Made by a program: the position numbers and the translations under genes | The notes under the pieces: model-generated | The model's input: only the letters and a program-made list of their open reading frames with translations | Database searches by the model: none | Told to the model about the DNA's origin: nothing | Virus record (IMG/VR): IMGVR_UViG_3300007541_000122 | Location: 1-29,854 of that record | Length of the DNA stretch: 29,854 nucleotides | Strand: one strand, 5' to 3' | From: a virus | Shown: positions 1 through 9,920 of the stretch, in pieces | Numbering within the stretch: the first letter of the stretch is position 1 | Layout: each line of letters starts with the position of its first letter

Positions 1-337
1 AAATTATGACTTAATTGATGTAAAAAATGAAACAGCAATTGCTCGCTCTATTCGCAATCTTGTATTTACCTTGCCAGGTGAAAGATTTTTCAATCAAAAT
101 TTAGGTTCAAAAACATCACAAAGTCTTTTTGAGAACATTGATGATGTTTCTGCATCTATTCTTCAAGATGAGATAAGAAATACAATAGAAAACTATGAAC
201 CAAGAGTTGATTTAATTAGTGTGGATATTGAACCAAATTATGATGAATATGAATTTAACGTTACAGTGAGGTACTATATTGTTGGAATTGATGTATTACC
301 ACAAGAGCTTACATTTGCACTGCAATCAACACGATAA
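1..337 (+). CDS. 25: Baseplate wedge subunit gp25 (5' partial)
   Basis: C-terminal part of the T4 gp25 / GpW family protein, a small lysozyme-like baseplate wedge component that helps join wedges around the hub and start tail-sheath assembly. The reading frame is open from base 2 to the left edge of the window, so the true start lies upstream. A TTG at 71 is not needed as a start, because residues encoded before it (NETAIARSIRNLVFTLPGER) already belong to the family core. That core, with conserved R-S-I-x-N-L and P-G-E-R-F, is followed by an N-L-G segment and a C-terminal beta hairpin rich in V, Y and I. The TAA stop shares its last A with the ATG of gp6 (TAATG), which indicates translational coupling. 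Identification is firm. Only the length of the missing N-terminus is unknown. Confidence 0.93.
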   Translation, partial: NYDLIDVKNETAIARSIRNLVFTLPGERFFNQNLGSKTSQSLFENIDDVSASILQDEIRNTIENYEPRVDLISVDIEPNYDEYEFNVTVRYYIVGIDVLPQELTFALQSTR

Positions 338-2247
338 TGTCACTAGTTAACTTTACAAGTCTAGACTTTGATCAAATAAGAACATCTATTCGGGATTATT
401 TGAGATCCAACTCAAATTTTACCGATTATGATTTTGAAGGATCTAACATGTCTGTTTTAATAGACATGTTAGCCTACAACACATACATTTCATCATATAA
501 TGCAAATATGGTGAGCAATGAAGTATTCATTGATAGTGCAACGCTTAGAGAAAATGTAGTTTCTTTGGCAAGAAACATTGGTTATATTCCAAGTTCAAGA
601 AAAGCGGCAAAAGCAAATATTAGTTTCTTTGTAGAAATTTCAAATCCTTTGGTAAAAGTTGTTACCTTAAAAAGTGGAGTAGTTTGTAATACAGCAAGTT
701 TTGGAAGATTAGCATATGTTTTTTCTACTCTAGATGATATTACAGTTCCAGTTGTTGATGGAATTGCGTCTTTTGATGGAATAGAAGTATATGAAGGATC
801 TTATGTAAATACAAACTTTACTGTTAATGCTATTAATAATGAGTATAATAATCAAAGATTTATATTAGAAAATAGGGGGATTGATACTAGAACACTAAAA
901 GTTTTAGTAAGAGATACGCAATCAAGTAGCAGCACAAAGAAATTCATAAATTCAAATAATATTTTAGATGTAACTGATTCGTCAAGAGTATTCTTTATAC
1001 AAGAAATAGAAGACGAAAGATATGAACTAATATTTGGCGATGGTGTTTTTGGCCAAAGATTAGTTGAAAACAATTATATTGAAGTATCATACTTAATTTC
1101 AAATGGGAAGGAAGGGAATGGATATTCTTCTTTTAGCTTCTCTGGTATTTTAGTTGATGATACTGGTGCTTCAATTGTAGAGAATGTATCTCTTGTCACA
1201 ACAAATTTATCGTCATCTGGTGGTTCTGAAATTGAATCAATAAATTCAATTAGAAATTTTGCTCCGAGAGCATATGCATCACAAAATAGAGCAGTAACTG
1301 CATCCGATTATGAGACACTGATACCAAAAATTTATCCAGAATCCGAGTCAGTTAGTGCTTTTGGTGGAGAAGAACTAAATCCACCACAATATGGAAAAGT
1401 TTTTATAACAATAAAACCATTTTTTGGATCATTTTTATCAAATACAGTAAAGGACAATATTAAATCAGAATTAAAAAAATATGCTGTGGCTGGTATTATT
1501 CCTGAAATTTTAGATCTAAAATATCTTTACTTAGAAATTACTTCCGATGTTTATTATAACACCAATACATCTTTAAGTAGTGATCTTATAAAATCCAAAG
1601 TAATTAGTAATATCGAAAAATATACAAATTCTGAGGAGTTGAATAAGTATGGCGCAAGATTTAAGTATAGCAAATATCAAAAGTTAATTGATGATAGTGA
1701 TGCATCAATAACTTCAAACATTACAAGATTGCAGATGAGAAGAGATCTTAAAGTATCTGAAAATCAATTTGCAGATTATGAAATTTGTTTTAGAAATCAA
1801 TTTCATATAAAAAATACGGATGGGTATAATATAAAATCTTCTGGTTTCAAAGTAAGTGGTATATCAAATACAGTATACTTTGGTGATCTTCCAAATTCAA
1901 ATCGATTGACAGGTTCTCTATTTTTATTCTATATAACTTCTGACACAGAACCAGTAATTGTTAAAAGATCGGTCGGAACTATTGATTATGAAAATGGAGA
2001 AATTATTATAAATTCAATAAAAATAATTTCAACAGAAAAAACAGAGGGTGGAACACCAATTATTGAAATATCTGCGATTCCAGAATCAAATGATGTACTA
2101 GGAATACAGGACTTGTATTTGCAGATAGATACTAATAAGTTAGAAGTAAATACTGTATCAGATAACATTGAATCTGGGTCAGACACTTCTGGTTCAAATT
2201 ATAAAATTTCTTCCAGTTATTTAAACGGCAATTTAGTAAGAAAATAA
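337..2247 (+). CDS. 6: Baseplate wedge subunit gp6
   Basis: 636-aa homologue of T4 gp6 (660 aa), the dimeric backbone of the baseplate wedge and the inner baseplate ring. The N-terminal region carries the family signature YDFEGSNMSVLIDMLAYNTY (about residues 31-50). This is followed by helices where T4 gp6 has its wedge-dimer contacts, including SATLRENVV and ARNIGYIPSSRKAAKA. The middle (about 310-420) holds the segment from NRAVTASDYETLIPKIYP to a K-x-F-I-T-I-K-P strand, as in the J-like baseplate fold shared with other contractile machines. The start overlaps the gp25 stop by one base with no Shine-Dalgarno sequence, so translation is probably coupled. The next gene begins 3 nt after the stop. 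Length and motif order match the family, and I see no oddity. Confidence 0.95.
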   Translation: MSLVNFTSLDFDQIRTSIRDYLRSNSNFTDYDFEGSNMSVLIDMLAYNTYISSYNANMVSNEVFIDSATLRENVVSLARNIGYIPSSRKAAKANISFFVEISNPLVKVVTLKSGVVCNTASFGRLAYVFSTLDDITVPVVDGIASFDGIEVYEGSYVNTNFTVNAINNEYNNQRFILENRGIDTRTLKVLVRDTQSSSSTKKFINSNNILDVTDSSRVFFIQEIEDERYELIFGDGVFGQRLVENNYIEVSYLISNGKEGNGYSSFSFSGILVDDTGASIVENVSLVTTNLSSSGGSEIESINSIRNFAPRAYASQNRAVTASDYETLIPKIYPESESVSAFGGEELNPPQYGKVFITIKPFFGSFLSNTVKDNIKSELKKYAVAGIIPEILDLKYLYLEITSDVYYNTNTSLSSDLIKSKVISNIEKYTNSEELNKYGARFKYSKYQKLIDDSDASITSNITRLQMRRDLKVSENQFADYEICFRNQFHIKNTDGYNIKSSGFKVSGISNTVYFGDLPNSNRLTGSLFLFYITSDTEPVIVKRSVGTIDYENGEIIINSIKIISTEKTEGGTPIIEISAIPESNDVLGIQDLYLQIDTNKLEVNTVSDNIESGSDTSGSNYKISSSYLNGNLVRK

Positions 2248-2250
2248 TAA

Positions 2251-5200
2251 ATGGAAACTAATAAAATCAAACTCAGTTCAATTGTAGAGAGCCAACTTCC
2301 TCTTTTTGTTAGAGAGGAATATCCTCTTGTATCAGAACTTCTTACTGAATATTATAGATCTCTAGAATCAAAAGGATCTTCTTATGACATTTTGCAAAAT
2401 ATTGATCAGTATGTAAAAGCAAATAATTTAACAAATCTGGTAGAAAAAACATCAACTACTGCAGATATAACTTTTTCTGATAATAATATTAACGTAAGCA
2501 ATACGGAAGGATTTCCACAGACGTATGGAATTTTGCAAATTGGGAATGAAATAGTACTATACAAATCTAAAACACAGACCACATTTAATGATTGTGTAAG
2601 AGGATTTAGTGGAATAACAGAATATTCAGTTGGAAACTCTGAGGATCTTGTTTTTACCTCTACAGAAATACAAGAACACTCAAGTGGAACTGAAGTTTTA
2701 AACCTTAGTGCTCTATTCTTAAAAGAATTTTTTAACAAAGTTAAAAAGCAATTTGCACATGGATTTGATAATAGAGAGTTATATACTGGAATTGATAAAA
2801 ATCTATTTCTAAAGCAATCTAAAGATTTTTATACTTCAAAAGGAACAGATAGATCATTTGAAATTCTTTTTAGAGTGCTGTATGGCAAAGATGTTGAAGT
2901 TATTTTACCCAGAAAATATCTAATTGAGCCTTCAAATGCACAATATAGAGTTACAAGAAATCTTGTTGTGGAACCTATTCAGGGTAATATAGAGGATTTG
3001 CAAAATAAAACTATATTTCAAGATCAATATGGAGATCTGCCAAAATCTTTTGGTACTGTAACTGACACTCAGAAAATTCTAAGTAATGATAAAGTATATT
3101 ATACATTAATGCTTGATTATGACTTTAATAAAGATATTATTGTATCAGGATCTATATTTGGCGAATTAAAAATACATCCAAAAACAACAATAACTGACAA
3201 TGCTCAAGATTCTTCGGATAATATTGTAGTTGATTCTACAATTGGATTTCCAGAATCTGGGGAATTGGTCGTTGATGGATCTATACCAATTTATATAACA
3301 TATAATGGGAAAACCGTTAATCAGTTTCTAAATTGTAGTGGTATTACTGATCCAATTACTTCTGGCACCGATATAGCATTAAACAGGTATGCTTATGGAT
3401 ATGATTCCTTAGGAAGTGAAATTAGATTTAGAATTACTGGAGTAATAGAAGATGTTGAATTACCCACGAGAAGTGCTTATTATGAAAAGGGAGATACTGC
3501 AAGGTTACTTACATTAGGTTATAATAAAAATTATCTTAAAGATAATAACTGGATATTTAATGCAGCAGTTAAATGTGAAGTAAAATCATTTACTTCTGAT
3601 GGAGAATTTAAGTATACAATTGAAACTTATGATAATAATGGTATATATGAGGGTGATGATGTAGAAATAGAATACATTGATTCATCCACGAGAACAAGAC
3701 AATCTACCGTTATTAATGGATCTAATGTAAAATTTCCTATAGGTAGTATACCAGGAAAAATTTTCCAAATTCAAACAAATGGATTTGACATATTATCAAT
3801 TTTTTATGTTAAAAGACTTGTATCAAGATTTTCAAATAAATTTGTCTCTGATGTATTAAATGTATATCGAAATTTTGATTCTGATGGACTATACGTAACT
3901 TCATCATCATTACCATCATATGGAGCAAACATAAATGAAGATGTAGAAGACTATAAAATTATATTAAGTGGGTCTTTTTCTGGAGAAGTATTAAAAGTAG
4001 TTAATGATGGACAAAATCATGGATTTCTAACTGGCGATTCTATAATTTATTCTCCAGAAAGTGATACTAACACTCTAGGAATTCAATCTGGAATTTATTT
4101 TATAAAAAGAGAAAGTGAAACAGAAATAAAATTAGCAAGAAGTAGGTCTGACATTAGATTTGAAAAGTTTGTATCCATAGGGTCAACGACTATAACTAAT
4201 AACACTATTAGTTTGACGGGTTTTTCTAAAAAAGATAATATATTACCAGAAATTGACTCTCAGAGACTAGTTAAATTATTAAAATCTCCAGAAAATACGG
4301 AAAAAAGGTATGAAACCACTTCTGGCCCAACAGGGATCTTAATTAATGGTGTAGAAATATTAAACTACAAATCTAATGATTACCTTTATTATGGAGAAAT
4401 AAAGTCAGTTGATGTAATTTCTCCCGGAAGTGGATATGATATAATCAATCCACCAGAATTAGAAATACTTCCTTCATCTTCTGGACTTTCCAGTGCTCGT
4501 GGATATTGTGGAATTGAAGGGACATTACAAAAAATTGATGTAATTGATGGTGGATTTGATTATATTGCTACTCCAATAGTTACAATTTCTGGTGGTGGAG
4601 GAGAAGGAGCAACCGCTTTGGTAAAGATGAAAGATTATGAGCACTTTGTTGACTTTAATCCATCATCAACAAACCCCAGATTTAATTTAGTTGGATTGGG
4701 AAGTACAACTACATTAGGTTTTTCGACTTATCATAAATTTAGAAATAATGAATCTGTCATTTATTTGTCGGGGAACCAAACTTCTGTAGGAGGTCTTTCT
4801 ACAGATGCAAGATATTTTGTTACAGTCATTGACGGTCATAATATTAGTTTGCACAAAACTCTTGACGACTCTTTATTAAATAAAAATCCAATAAACTTAA
4901 CTTCATATGGAAGTGGAAATCATAGATTTAAATCTACAACAGTAAAGAAAAAAATAAATTCTATCTTAGTAACTAATCAAGGATCTGGATATAAAACTAA
5001 AAAAATATCAGTACCTTTTTCTGGAATCAATACGGCAACAAATACCATTAACGTATATGACAATCCGTATAATAGTGGCGATATTGTTTACTACTATGGT
5101 GGCGATCAAAATATAAGTGGGTTAGATACAGGAAAGTATATTGTAACTAAAATTGACCAAAAATCTTTTAAACTATCAAATGTTGGAGTTGGATCTACTT

Positions 5201-8200
5201 CTCAAGATTTTTACTTTAAGACAAAGCAGTATATAGATTTTATATCAAAAGGATCTGGAAATCATATATTTGATTATGAACCAATAACTGTTAGAATTTC
5301 TGGAAAAGTTGGAGTATCTAGCATATCTGAATTTGATGCTACAGCAAAGATTCAACCAATTTTTAGAGGAGAAGTAGTATCAACATTCATTTATGACGGA
5401 GGTGTTGGATATGGATCATCTGAAATTATTAACTATAATAAACAACCAGAATATAATTTGAATTCTGGACATGGTGCAATATTAACACCTGTCATTTCAA
5501 ATGGAAAAATAATAAGTGTATCTATTCCAAAAAAAGGTTTTGATTATAATTCTCCACCAAACTTAATTGTTAGAGGATCTGGTATTGGTGCAAATTTGGT
5601 TCCCATTATTGAAAATGGGCAAATTGTTGATGTGCAAATTATTTCTGGTGGAGTAGGATATGAACAAAAAAATACAACAATTGAAATTACATCCTCTGGT
5701 AGCGGATGCAAATTGCAATTTAATCCACAATTGTGGACTATAAACAAATTTGAAAAACTATTAAGTACTTCTAAGTTATCATCAAATGATAGTGTAGTTT
5801 TCTCTGGAAATAGCAAAGAATATGGATTACAATATACTCACCTATATTCACCTAGGCCCCTGAGAAACAAAGTATTTTCTGAGAATATAGATGAAGGAAA
5901 TTTAAAATACAGAACTGACTACCAAAATGATTTTGAGAATGAGAAGTATCATTCACCTTTACTTGGATGGGCATACGACGGAAATCCAATATATGGTCCA
6001 TATGGATATGATTCTCCATCAAATAAAAAAGTAAGGCAGATTATTAGTGGTTACTCAAATCCAATTGATAGTCAACAAAATAGACCAAATAAAAAACTTT
6101 TTCCTGCTGGATATTTTGTTGAAGATTATCAATTTGAAAACAAAGGCGACTTAGATGAGCATAATGGAAGATTCTGTGTAACACCAGAATTTCCAAATGG
6201 AACTTACGCATATTTCATGACTTTAGAATCCAAATTAGAGGATTCTGGTCTTTTTATTGGAGATAAAAAACCAAAATTCCCTTACATAATTGGCAATTCA
6301 TTTAAATCGAAACCAATAGACTTTAACTTTATTAATATAAATCAAGATACTTTTAATTTTGAAGCAAATTCTTTAATAAGAAACACGAGACCATTCAATA
6401 CTCTAAGCAATAATTCATCATATGAACCATTTAATAAAATAAAAAATTTAGAATCTAGAGTATTTGCAATAGAAAATACAAGAAAAAGTTCTATAGATTT
6501 TATACAGATAATTTCTGAAGGAAAAGATTACAAGGTAGGAGACAAAGTTGTTTTTGACAATAAAAATTCTGGAGGAAATTCTGCTTCTGCAGAAGTTGAG
6601 TATCTAAAGGGAAGAGAAATAGTTGGAATTTCTCAAACTACATCCAAAATATTTGACGTAGAATTTTATCCTTCGTCAAATACTAATAAGATAATAGGAT
6701 TTTCTACAATTCCACATAGTCTGTCAAATAATGATTTTGTTTATATTGATTCTTTGTCAAATTATGACAAAAATTTAAAAAAATCATTTAATATTGAAGT
6801 GGATTCTAGTAAGTTTATACTTACATTGGATGTGGGTGATGCTTCTATTACTGGATTAACAACATATTTTTATGTCTCGGGATTATTGGAATATCCGCTA
6901 ATTAGAGAAAATGATCTTTTCTCAATAAATTCCGAAAAGATAAAAGTTCTTAACATTGACAAAGATTCTTCAAGAATTAGAGTGTTGAGAGAGCAAGAAT
7001 CTACAGTTTCAACAGCACACTCTGCATATACTATATTAACAGAAGATTCTAGAAAATTTTACATTAATTTGGATGATAGATTAAAAGGCCAAAATTATAA
7101 TTTAAATCGTGAAATATATTTTGATCCAGAAGAATCTTTGGGAATAGGTTCCTATATTGGATTTGGGCATACTATTACATTTTCAAATCCTGGTGTTGGA
7201 ATAACCTCGATAATTATTCCAGAAAAAACAATATATTTAAAAAACCATAGATTAGAAACAGGAGATCAGATAAAATATAAAACAAATAGTGGTATTGGAA
7301 TTTCTGTATCTGAAGATGGAATTGCTAATTTCCAATTGTCCAATGGAAGTGATTTATATGTTGCAAAAATATCAAATGATTTGATTGGAATATCTACAGT
7401 AAAAGTTGGATTGGGAACAACCGGATCCTTTGTAGGGATCTCACAAACTGCATCTACTCTATTCTTTACTGGAGTTGGATCAGGGGATTATCACAGTTTC
7501 CAAACTAAATTTGATAATTTATCTAAAGGTAATGTAACAAAGAATACAATAACAGTATCTACTGCATCAACTCACTTGTTAGAAAAGGGAGATACTATCA
7601 ATTTGACAGTATTATCTGGATTAACAACAACGATATTTGTAAAATATAATGATCATAATAGAAGATTGGTAGTAAATCCAAGAGATTTCTCTTCTATTGA
7701 TATTGAAAATAATCTAATAACAATAGAAAATCATAAGTATTCTAACGGACAAAAACTAATTCACACATCTTCTTCTCCTGCAACAGGATTAGAGGACCAA
7801 AAAATTTATTATGCAGTAATATATGACAACAATAGAATTAGACTCGCCAGATCATTATATGAAGCTACTAGTGAAGATCAACCTATTATTAATATTACAT
7901 CATCTTCCTTTGGAACTTTATCAGAAGTAAATCCAAAATTAAACATAATAAAAAATCAAAAAGTTGTAATCGATTTATCTGATTCTTCTTTATCGGAACC
8001 TTCCTCTGGTATTGGTAGAACTTCATCATTTGATTTTGATTTATTCGTTGATCAAAATTTTTCAAGTAAATATTTTCCAATTAATGAAGATGGAACCTCC
8101 AAAATATTAAGAATTGGGGAGATTGGAATATCGACATCCGCCAGAATTGAATTTGTGGTTGATAAAGATTTTCCAAATTCTATTTGGTATAATTTAATAT

Positions 8201-9912
8201 CAAAATCTAATATTGAATTTAAGAAAGAGTATAGTTTTGATGGTGAAGTACTTGACTATAATAAAATAACTTTCTCCGAAAATGTACTAAGTGGACAAAA
8301 ATTAATTGTAGGAGTTGGATCGACTTCATTTAGTTTCAACAATGAATTTAATTATGAGTCAGATTCTTATTCACAAGGACAATCCACTTTTAGTTATTAT
8401 ACAAATTCCGAAAATGAAATTGGAGAAATTGAAAAAATAAATCTAACTTCCAAAGGAATGAGATATGAAAGGTTACCTTCTATTTCTACAATTTCAACAG
8501 ATACTGGAAGTGGAGTTATAATTATACCAAAAAGTCAATCAATAGGAGAAATAACTTCTATTAATATTAATGATATTGGAGGTGGTTATTTTGTCGATAA
8601 TACTATAAGACCTTTAATAAAATACTCAACAATATTAAAGGTTATTCCACTTTCTAGATTGGAATCTATTGATATTATATCTCCTGGATTGAATTACAAT
8701 ACTAAACCTGATTTAATAGTAATAGATGGATTTACCGAGAAAGTGGTCAATGATATTATTTTGGACTATGATATAGAATTAACCAAAATCAATATTATAA
8801 AGAATACAACTGGATTTTATAATACAGAACCAAAAATTCTGGCAGTAAATAACTCAAATGGACTTGGTATAAGTTCAGTACAATATGAGTCCACAAATAA
8901 GACTGTTAAAGTATATCTAACAAAGCAATTTAGTGATCCTGAAGAATTTCCATTCAATATAGGAGAGAATGTATTAATTGAAGGAATATCAACATTAGAA
9001 AAAAATATTAATGGATACAATTCTAAGGATTATGAATATTCTTTATTTCCTATAATTGGACTAAGTACTAGTTTAGGTGGTTCCAATGCATATATTGAAT
9101 ATTCTTTAGAGAAAAAATTATCTAACGGTACACCTGGCACTTTTGACTCGATAAATTCCTCTGGTCAAGTTATTCCCGAAAGATTTTTACCATCTTTTAA
9201 AGCAAAATTGTCAAAAAATACTTTTATTATTGGCGAAAATGTAACTTTTAATCAAAATAATGCTATTGGTAAAGTTTCCAAGTTTGATGAAAAAAATGAA
9301 TTCTTAACAGTAGAAACTAAATCTAATATTTTATTAGAATCACTTGTGATTGGAAGTACTTCAAAATCACAAGCTTTTGTTAAAGAAGTTTTTGAAAATG
9401 AAAGTTTTTGTAAGATTGGTTCTTCCTCTATTGTTAAAAATGGATGGAAGTCCGAAACAGGATTTTTAAACAGCGATCTTCAAAGAATTCAAGATAGTGA
9501 TTACTATCAATATTTTTCATATTCACTAAAATCAGAGATTGAGATAGAAGAGTGGAATGATGTTGTAAGTAATCTAAATCATACTTTAGGATTTAAAAAG
9601 TTTAGTGATTTAGAAATAAATTCTTTACCGCAGACTTCCGGAATCCAAACATCTCAAAATGGTGGATTTTTCTCTGCAGTATGTGACTTAAATAGTATGG
9701 TAGATGTTGATTGTGTACAAGACTATGATTTGGTTTCAGAAAATAGTCTTTATGCAGGAAATACATTAACCTCAGATGAAATTGTATTTAATTCTGTAAT
9801 TTTACAAGACTACTCAGAATCAATAGGTAATAGAGTTTTGATTATAGATGATATTAGTAACGATTTTAACACCTCATTATCAAACACCTTTGTAACTTCA
9901 TTTAATATCTAA
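2251..9912 (+). CDS. 7: Giant gp7-like baseplate protein with YHYH domain
   Basis: 2553-aa virion protein in the gene 7 slot. Residues 1-330 resemble the C-terminal part of T4 gp7, a baseplate wedge arm protein. They include a short helical segment (REEYPLVSELLTEYYRSLES) and, from residue 190, SKDFYTSKGTDRSFEILFRV, which lines up with a T4 gp7 stretch of the form DFYSTKG..SYKFLFKVLY. The rest is absent from T4 gp7. It consists of repeated beta modules (G-x-G-Y and G-D-x-V-x-Y types) and a YHYH-type domain around 1233-1325, with YHSPLLGWAYDGNPIYGPYG and then D-E-H-N-G-R-F-C-V-T-P-E-F-P. A C-terminal segment around 2405-2460 (DLQRIQDSDYYQYFSYSLKS) looks like a conserved end module. The YHYH name comes from a Pfam family; its role in virions is unknown. 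The baseplate role is confident from position and the N-terminal match. The function of the long extension is inference. Confidence 0.82.
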   Translation: METNKIKLSSIVESQLPLFVREEYPLVSELLTEYYRSLESKGSSYDILQNIDQYVKANNLTNLVEKTSTTADITFSDNNINVSNTEGFPQTYGILQIGNEIVLYKSKTQTTFNDCVRGFSGITEYSVGNSEDLVFTSTEIQEHSSGTEVLNLSALFLKEFFNKVKKQFAHGFDNRELYTGIDKNLFLKQSKDFYTSKGTDRSFEILFRVLYGKDVEVILPRKYLIEPSNAQYRVTRNLVVEPIQGNIEDLQNKTIFQDQYGDLPKSFGTVTDTQKILSNDKVYYTLMLDYDFNKDIIVSGSIFGELKIHPKTTITDNAQDSSDNIVVDSTIGFPESGELVVDGSIPIYITYNGKTVNQFLNCSGITDPITSGTDIALNRYAYGYDSLGSEIRFRITGVIEDVELPTRSAYYEKGDTARLLTLGYNKNYLKDNNWIFNAAVKCEVKSFTSDGEFKYTIETYDNNGIYEGDDVEIEYIDSSTRTRQSTVINGSNVKFPIGSIPGKIFQIQTNGFDILSIFYVKRLVSRFSNKFVSDVLNVYRNFDSDGLYVTSSSLPSYGANINEDVEDYKIILSGSFSGEVLKVVNDGQNHGFLTGDSIIYSPESDTNTLGIQSGIYFIKRESETEIKLARSRSDIRFEKFVSIGSTTITNNTISLTGFSKKDNILPEIDSQRLVKLLKSPENTEKRYETTSGPTGILINGVEILNYKSNDYLYYGEIKSVDVISPGSGYDIINPPELEILPSSSGLSSARGYCGIEGTLQKIDVIDGGFDYIATPIVTISGGGGEGATALVKMKDYEHFVDFNPSSTNPRFNLVGLGSTTTLGFSTYHKFRNNESVIYLSGNQTSVGGLSTDARYFVTVIDGHNISLHKTLDDSLLNKNPINLTSYGSGNHRFKSTTVKKKINSILVTNQGSGYKTKKISVPFSGINTATNTINVYDNPYNSGDIVYYYGGDQNISGLDTGKYIVTKIDQKSFKLSNVGVGSTSQDFYFKTKQYIDFISKGSGNHIFDYEPITVRISGKVGVSSISEFDATAKIQPIFRGEVVSTFIYDGGVGYGSSEIINYNKQPEYNLNSGHGAILTPVISNGKIISVSIPKKGFDYNSPPNLIVRGSGIGANLVPIIENGQIVDVQIISGGVGYEQKNTTIEITSSGSGCKLQFNPQLWTINKFEKLLSTSKLSSNDSVVFSGNSKEYGLQYTHLYSPRPLRNKVFSENIDEGNLKYRTDYQNDFENEKYHSPLLGWAYDGNPIYGPYGYDSPSNKKVRQIISGYSNPIDSQQNRPNKKLFPAGYFVEDYQFENKGDLDEHNGRFCVTPEFPNGTYAYFMTLESKLEDSGLFIGDKKPKFPYIIGNSFKSKPIDFNFININQDTFNFEANSLIRNTRPFNTLSNNSSYEPFNKIKNLESRVFAIENTRKSSIDFIQIISEGKDYKVGDKVVFDNKNSGGNSASAEVEYLKGREIVGISQTTSKIFDVEFYPSSNTNKIIGFSTIPHSLSNNDFVYIDSLSNYDKNLKKSFNIEVDSSKFILTLDVGDASITGLTTYFYVSGLLEYPLIRENDLFSINSEKIKVLNIDKDSSRIRVLREQESTVSTAHSAYTILTEDSRKFYINLDDRLKGQNYNLNREIYFDPEESLGIGSYIGFGHTITFSNPGVGITSIIIPEKTIYLKNHRLETGDQIKYKTNSGIGISVSEDGIANFQLSNGSDLYVAKISNDLIGISTVKVGLGTTGSFVGISQTASTLFFTGVGSGDYHSFQTKFDNLSKGNVTKNTITVSTASTHLLEKGDTINLTVLSGLTTTIFVKYNDHNRRLVVNPRDFSSIDIENNLITIENHKYSNGQKLIHTSSSPATGLEDQKIYYAVIYDNNRIRLARSLYEATSEDQPIINITSSSFGTLSEVNPKLNIIKNQKVVIDLSDSSLSEPSSGIGRTSSFDFDLFVDQNFSSKYFPINEDGTSKILRIGEIGISTSARIEFVVDKDFPNSIWYNLISKSNIEFKKEYSFDGEVLDYNKITFSENVLSGQKLIVGVGSTSFSFNNEFNYESDSYSQGQSTFSYYTNSENEIGEIEKINLTSKGMRYERLPSISTISTDTGSGVIIIPKSQSIGEITSININDIGGGYFVDNTIRPLIKYSTILKVIPLSRLESIDIISPGLNYNTKPDLIVIDGFTEKVVNDIILDYDIELTKINIIKNTTGFYNTEPKILAVNNSNGLGISSVQYESTNKTVKVYLTKQFSDPEEFPFNIGENVLIEGISTLEKNINGYNSKDYEYSLFPIIGLSTSLGGSNAYIEYSLEKKLSNGTPGTFDSINSSGQVIPERFLPSFKAKLSKNTFIIGENVTFNQNNAIGKVSKFDEKNEFLTVETKSNILLESLVIGSTSKSQAFVKEVFENESFCKIGSSSIVKNGWKSETGFLNSDLQRIQDSDYYQYFSYSLKSEIEIEEWNDVVSNLNHTLGFKKFSDLEINSLPQTSGIQTSQNGGFFSAVCDLNSMVDVDCVQDYDLVSENSLYAGNTLTSDEIVFNSVILQDYSESIGNRVLIIDDISNDFNTSLSNTFVTSFNI

Positions 9913-9920
9913 AATCAATT

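Noticed and set aside
71-73. TTG as the start codon of gp25.
   Set aside because: The frame is open to the left edge, and residues before the TTG belong to the conserved gp25 core. The gene is simply cut by the window.
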